Below, piece after piece: positions 60,750 through 64,000 of a stretch of DNA of 64,000 bases. The notes beneath the pieces were generated by a model that saw nothing but the letters and a program-made list of their open reading frames with translations, ran no database searches and was not told where the DNA came from. Both the position numbers and the translations under genes were made by a program. The stretch comes from Mortierella sp. BCC40632 (Eukaryota > Mortierellomycota > Mortierellomycetes > Mortierellales > Mortierellaceae). The DNA lies in assembly GCA_011634665.1 (NCBI GenBank), contig WAEK01000018.1:997477-1061476 (forward strand), written 5' to 3'. Within the stretch, counting starts at the first letter, position 1. Every line of letters begins with the position of its first letter.

Positions 60750-63700
60750 AGCGCAGGACCTTTTTGAGAGTCTGGAGGAGCATGCTAGAGAGGCATGACC
60801 CTGCTCTTGCACCCAGACTGGAGAGTACTCTGTCCCTTGACCACTGTCAATTGGAAAACAGGGCAAGTACGATGGAGACACTCTGCCGACAGGGCATCGT
60901 CGTCGACATGGCTCCACTTGAAACATCTCGGGTACCAGCGACAACATCGATCGTGCAAAGTCTTCTCAATAACACTGCATCTCGAAACCCTTTATTCACT
61001 CTTACCATTGGAGACACATCAGTTGACATCCCACCCCACAGCAACCTGCATTTCCGACTATTGTCATCAGAGCTACACGTTGACATTTTTGTCTTCTCCA
61101 CCCGAAAAGACAAAGGTCTTCAGGAGCGAAGACTCGACAATGTCAATCGGTATTCTTCAACACGTTGACTCCTACCTTGGGACGAGGGAGTGTTTGGCAT
61201 TGGTGCCATCCAAGAACTACTCGGTCCAACAACATACCCCAGGAGAACCTCCAGCCCAGCCATACCATAGCCGCTACCCTCGGCGGTCTACCGCACAGGC
61301 CCAAGAACCTATAGCGGTTTTAAAAACGGAAGTTAGACGATCCTGCGGACGCTGATATCCAGGAAGCCTTCAAAAAGCAAGGTAAATGTTTAAACATGTA
61401 CTTTTCAAGTACTCGATAGCAGAAATAGCCTCATAAAGCATGGTGTATCTAATGGTTTCTCCACTTGATACTGTGCAGGCATGACTACATAGCAAACCGC
61501 ATTAAAGGAAGCATCTTAAAGGGCAAAGACAAAGGGGGAAGCCTACCAGTCTCTTATTGCAACAAAGAGACTTCCTCTTATGCATCAAAAAGTCCGCCTC
61601 GATACCATAAGAGCCTCCAACGTGGCCGCCCGAGATCTTTCTAGGACTACTATGGACAAAAATTGGGGAAGGACGGCACCGTCAACCAATGGAACAGCTA
61701 CCTCGAAGCAAACTTTCAGTCACTATGGGAGGCAGAAGAAGAGGCCAAGACCAAAAAGCTGTCTGTGTGGGAAGGGTCGCGCCGACTCGAACGATAAAGT
61801 CGATGCGGCAGCTAGAACAAGTGGAGGAGGAGGAAGAGGTAGTAGTAGGAGAGGAAGCGGAAGAAAACGGTGATGGCGATGATGGTGGCAGCGATGGTGA
61901 TTACGAGATGGAGGAAGAGACTGACCCGATCAGAGACAGCCCGATCCCGCACAGCCACACTTCAGCAAGTTCTTTTTCGGCCTGATCTTTGTACAGAGGA
62001 CAAAGAGAGAATCCGAATTCTCCTAGAGAAAAGTCAAGAGGCTATGACGGTGGTTTGTGAGAGGAAATCTCGGTGCTGGCTACGAAGGCGGTTCATGAGG
62101 TAATGGCTCTGCATTTTTATTTTATTTTATTTTATTATTTTTTTCTATTACTGACAAATGAATATCACCTTTTTTTTTTTTTTTAGCTCGCATCAGGGAC
62201 TCACTACATCAATCCATCTACCAAGATGGCCTTTGACATCCAGTCGGTCTTTCCGGCAGGATTCGAGTTTCGGGACAAGACTGTCCTGTCCTTGCTCCCA
62301 GTTGCGGCCCTTCCTGACCTTTTGCCAGAGCACCTGGAAGCCGAGAGAAAGAGCGACACGACAACCCCTAATGTCGTATAGCTTTCTCCTGTTCATGTAT
62401 TCTTGGTTCTTCGGAGCTCAAGGAGTTAACGCAGCGAACAAAGCCAGGCGACAGGGTCTGGAGCAGTGTGGTCGGTAACCTCGCATCGGGCAAAAGTTAA
62501 AAGTTTTCAGTAGATGTTGGAGGCCGTTCAAGTACAGTTAGTGAGCACTTGAAGCAAATGGCTACAAACATCGAGAACCTTTGGGGGAGGCCAGATGTAT
62601 GACAAGCTTCGATCACACTTTCTTTGCTTCTATTGCGGCTCCATCTGGCTCCAGAGAGAGAGCGAAAGCAGAGAGAAAACTCAAGTCGTCAGGCCACGAG
62701 AAAAGAAAAGTCATCCCAAGAATGCAACTGTAGGCAAGAGTAGATGGAAACGGACAATCCTGGTGCTTTGCGATGATCTCAACCGTGTTTTGACAAAGAC
62801 CCAACCGGAGATGGGCAACGGATTCAATCGGTCCTGCACAGGATTGAATACATCCTGGCTCACAAGCACACAGCCCAAAACCGCTGGGGCGGAATGTTTT
62901 GAACCACTGGATGTCCAACTCGAACATCTGGATACGGACAATTTCGGAGGGGTCAATTTTTGATGACGGGGATTTTAGCCAACTGAGAGGTGACCCTGTC
63001 AAAGAGCCGACAGTCAAGGCGGGCGGTGAATCCAGTATTCAAGCCCTAAGGAGAGCCGTCGAAGACCTGAATACGGACGACCTTGAAGGATTGATTTTGG
63101 ACGATTGGGACATTAAAAGAACCGGAGGAAGATTTTGTCAAAGAGCCGGTGGTTGAGGTGAACAACAAGGACAATGGTGTGACCAAAGGAGAACTGTCAA
63201 AGATCAGACTCTGACAATCTCGAAGGGTCTGATTTCGACGACTGGGATCTCGATGAGATGGAAGAAGAACTAGAAAAACGAATTAGATTCTTTAAAGAGC
63301 CAAACAAGAGCGATCATATTGTCTTTGAGGAGATTCTTTCGCATGCTCCTAGAGTCACCCGAATCGAGAAGGAAATCGACAACAACTGTCAGAAAGTCAG
63401 CACACGGCGGAATGGATATCACCGAGGAGCAATGCAGCAGTTGTAGCCAAGTTGGCCAACGCACTTCGACCCTATATGTTGCAAAACGTCGAGTTAGCCG
63501 AGAGACGAGACCCCAAGGTGGAACGAGGGCGCCCCTTGGCCCACGCTACTTTTGCTTTCACCGCATGGCCATCATTGCCAACGCAATTCAAAGAGCGGCT
63601 GGGTATCCTCAGCACATTACCGGCTTTTGTCACCGCAGAGATATCACCTTTCTTTCCAGTCATGCATTGATTCTGGAGCGAAGGGGTTATACGAGGTGTT

Positions 63701-63960
63701 GTGTGCCAAGACGCCAGGCCACTTTGGATATCAAGAACTCTGAAGGCACCTCTAATAGCCGGAGAAAGAGTCCCACATCACAAGCGACGCAGTCTTTGGG
63801 GCATTCTTCGACTTGGAGAAAGTTCAAAGGCTGTGTCGCAAGCATGGCCTCAGATTTGCAGGACAGAATGATGTTCGTCGATAGGCAAATAACAGTCCGA
63901 TTTTGGCAGAAGTGATTCCACAGGGAGCCGAGCGTGAGGTCGCCTGCTGTTCAGCCACTA
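60750..63960 (+). pseudogene. Copy 2 of the repeated gene family, decayed, runs to the window edge
   Basis: Aligns in order with copy 1 by translated similarity. TLTIGDTSVDIPPHSNLHFR then LLSSELHVDIFVFSTR (61000-61110) matches LLLRLFSTELSVDIFLFSSR. LRPDLCTEDKERIRILLEKS... EEISVLATKAVHE (61975-62097) matches the end of copy 1 exon 2, with an intron donor at the same place. MAFDIQSVFPAGFEFRDK (62225) matches exon 3. VVAKLANALRPYMLQNVELA (63437), LYEVLCAKTPGHF (63690) and FGAFFDLEKVQRLCRKHGLRF (63797-63860) match the later part. Stops and frame changes are scattered throughout, and a variable low-complexity Glu/Asp/Ser insert lies near 61800-61960. The end of the family is outside the window. 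Confidence 0.6.
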
Positions 63961-64000
63961 TTTAGAGGCGGGTCAAGGCCAAGGTCAGACTGATACTATG

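Overview
The window looks like nuclear DNA of an early-diverging filamentous fungus, most likely in Mucoromycota/Mortierellomycota. This is inferred from gene content and style; no rRNA or mitochondrial marker is present. The supporting features are intron-rich genes (introns mostly 80-215 bp, GT-AG with one GC-AG), long A/T homopolymers and (GA)n tracts, complete DEAH-helicase, Skp1, sphingoid-base kinase and ATR genes, and mobile-element relatives of types I associate with these fungi.

Layout, left to right. 1-944 is the 3' end of a RhoGAP gene (+). 3937-11624 is a very large C2H2 zinc-finger transcription factor (-), whose long introns and surroundings are full of purine microsatellites. 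14815-17016 is a seven-exon FAD-dependent monooxygenase (+), convergent with a DHX40-like DEAH-box helicase at 17203-20292 (-). That helicase shares a 296-bp divergent promoter region with skp1 (20589-21288, +). An LYR/Cup1-like mitochondrial-type gene (22025-23570, -) is convergent with skp1 and divergent from a sphingoid long-chain-base kinase (24069-26448, +).

27428-37460 is accessory DNA. It holds a 5'-truncated LINE with an intact RNase H/zinc-knuckle ORF, a 3'-UTR hairpin and a poly(A) tail; a tRNA-Arg(ACG); a 359-bp MITE-like element with about 41-bp terminal inverted repeats; a foldback made of two arms of about 290-315 bp; a six-exon lineage-specific gene with a PD-(D/E)XK-like motif; and a duplicated 281-bp sequence.

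37461 to about 48420 is a multi-exon (about 22 exons) ATR/Rad3/Mec1 checkpoint kinase (-). It is followed by a Myb/SANT-like remnant, an unrecognised single-pass membrane protein (49926-52184, -) and the C-terminal part of an Ndc10/GCR1_C (Crypton-type) protein (52918-53997, -).

54634 to the right edge holds two same-strand copies of one protein family. Copy 1 is nearly complete but has frame breaks in three short homopolymers, and ends just after a motif that could be RuvC-I of a TnpB/Fanzor-like nuclease. Copy 2 is more decayed and runs to the window edge. Tandem repeats lie before and between them.

The housekeeping genes do not form a pathway; they are neighbours in compact divergent or convergent pairs. 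The accessory segments mark repeat-rich insertion zones around the ATR gene.
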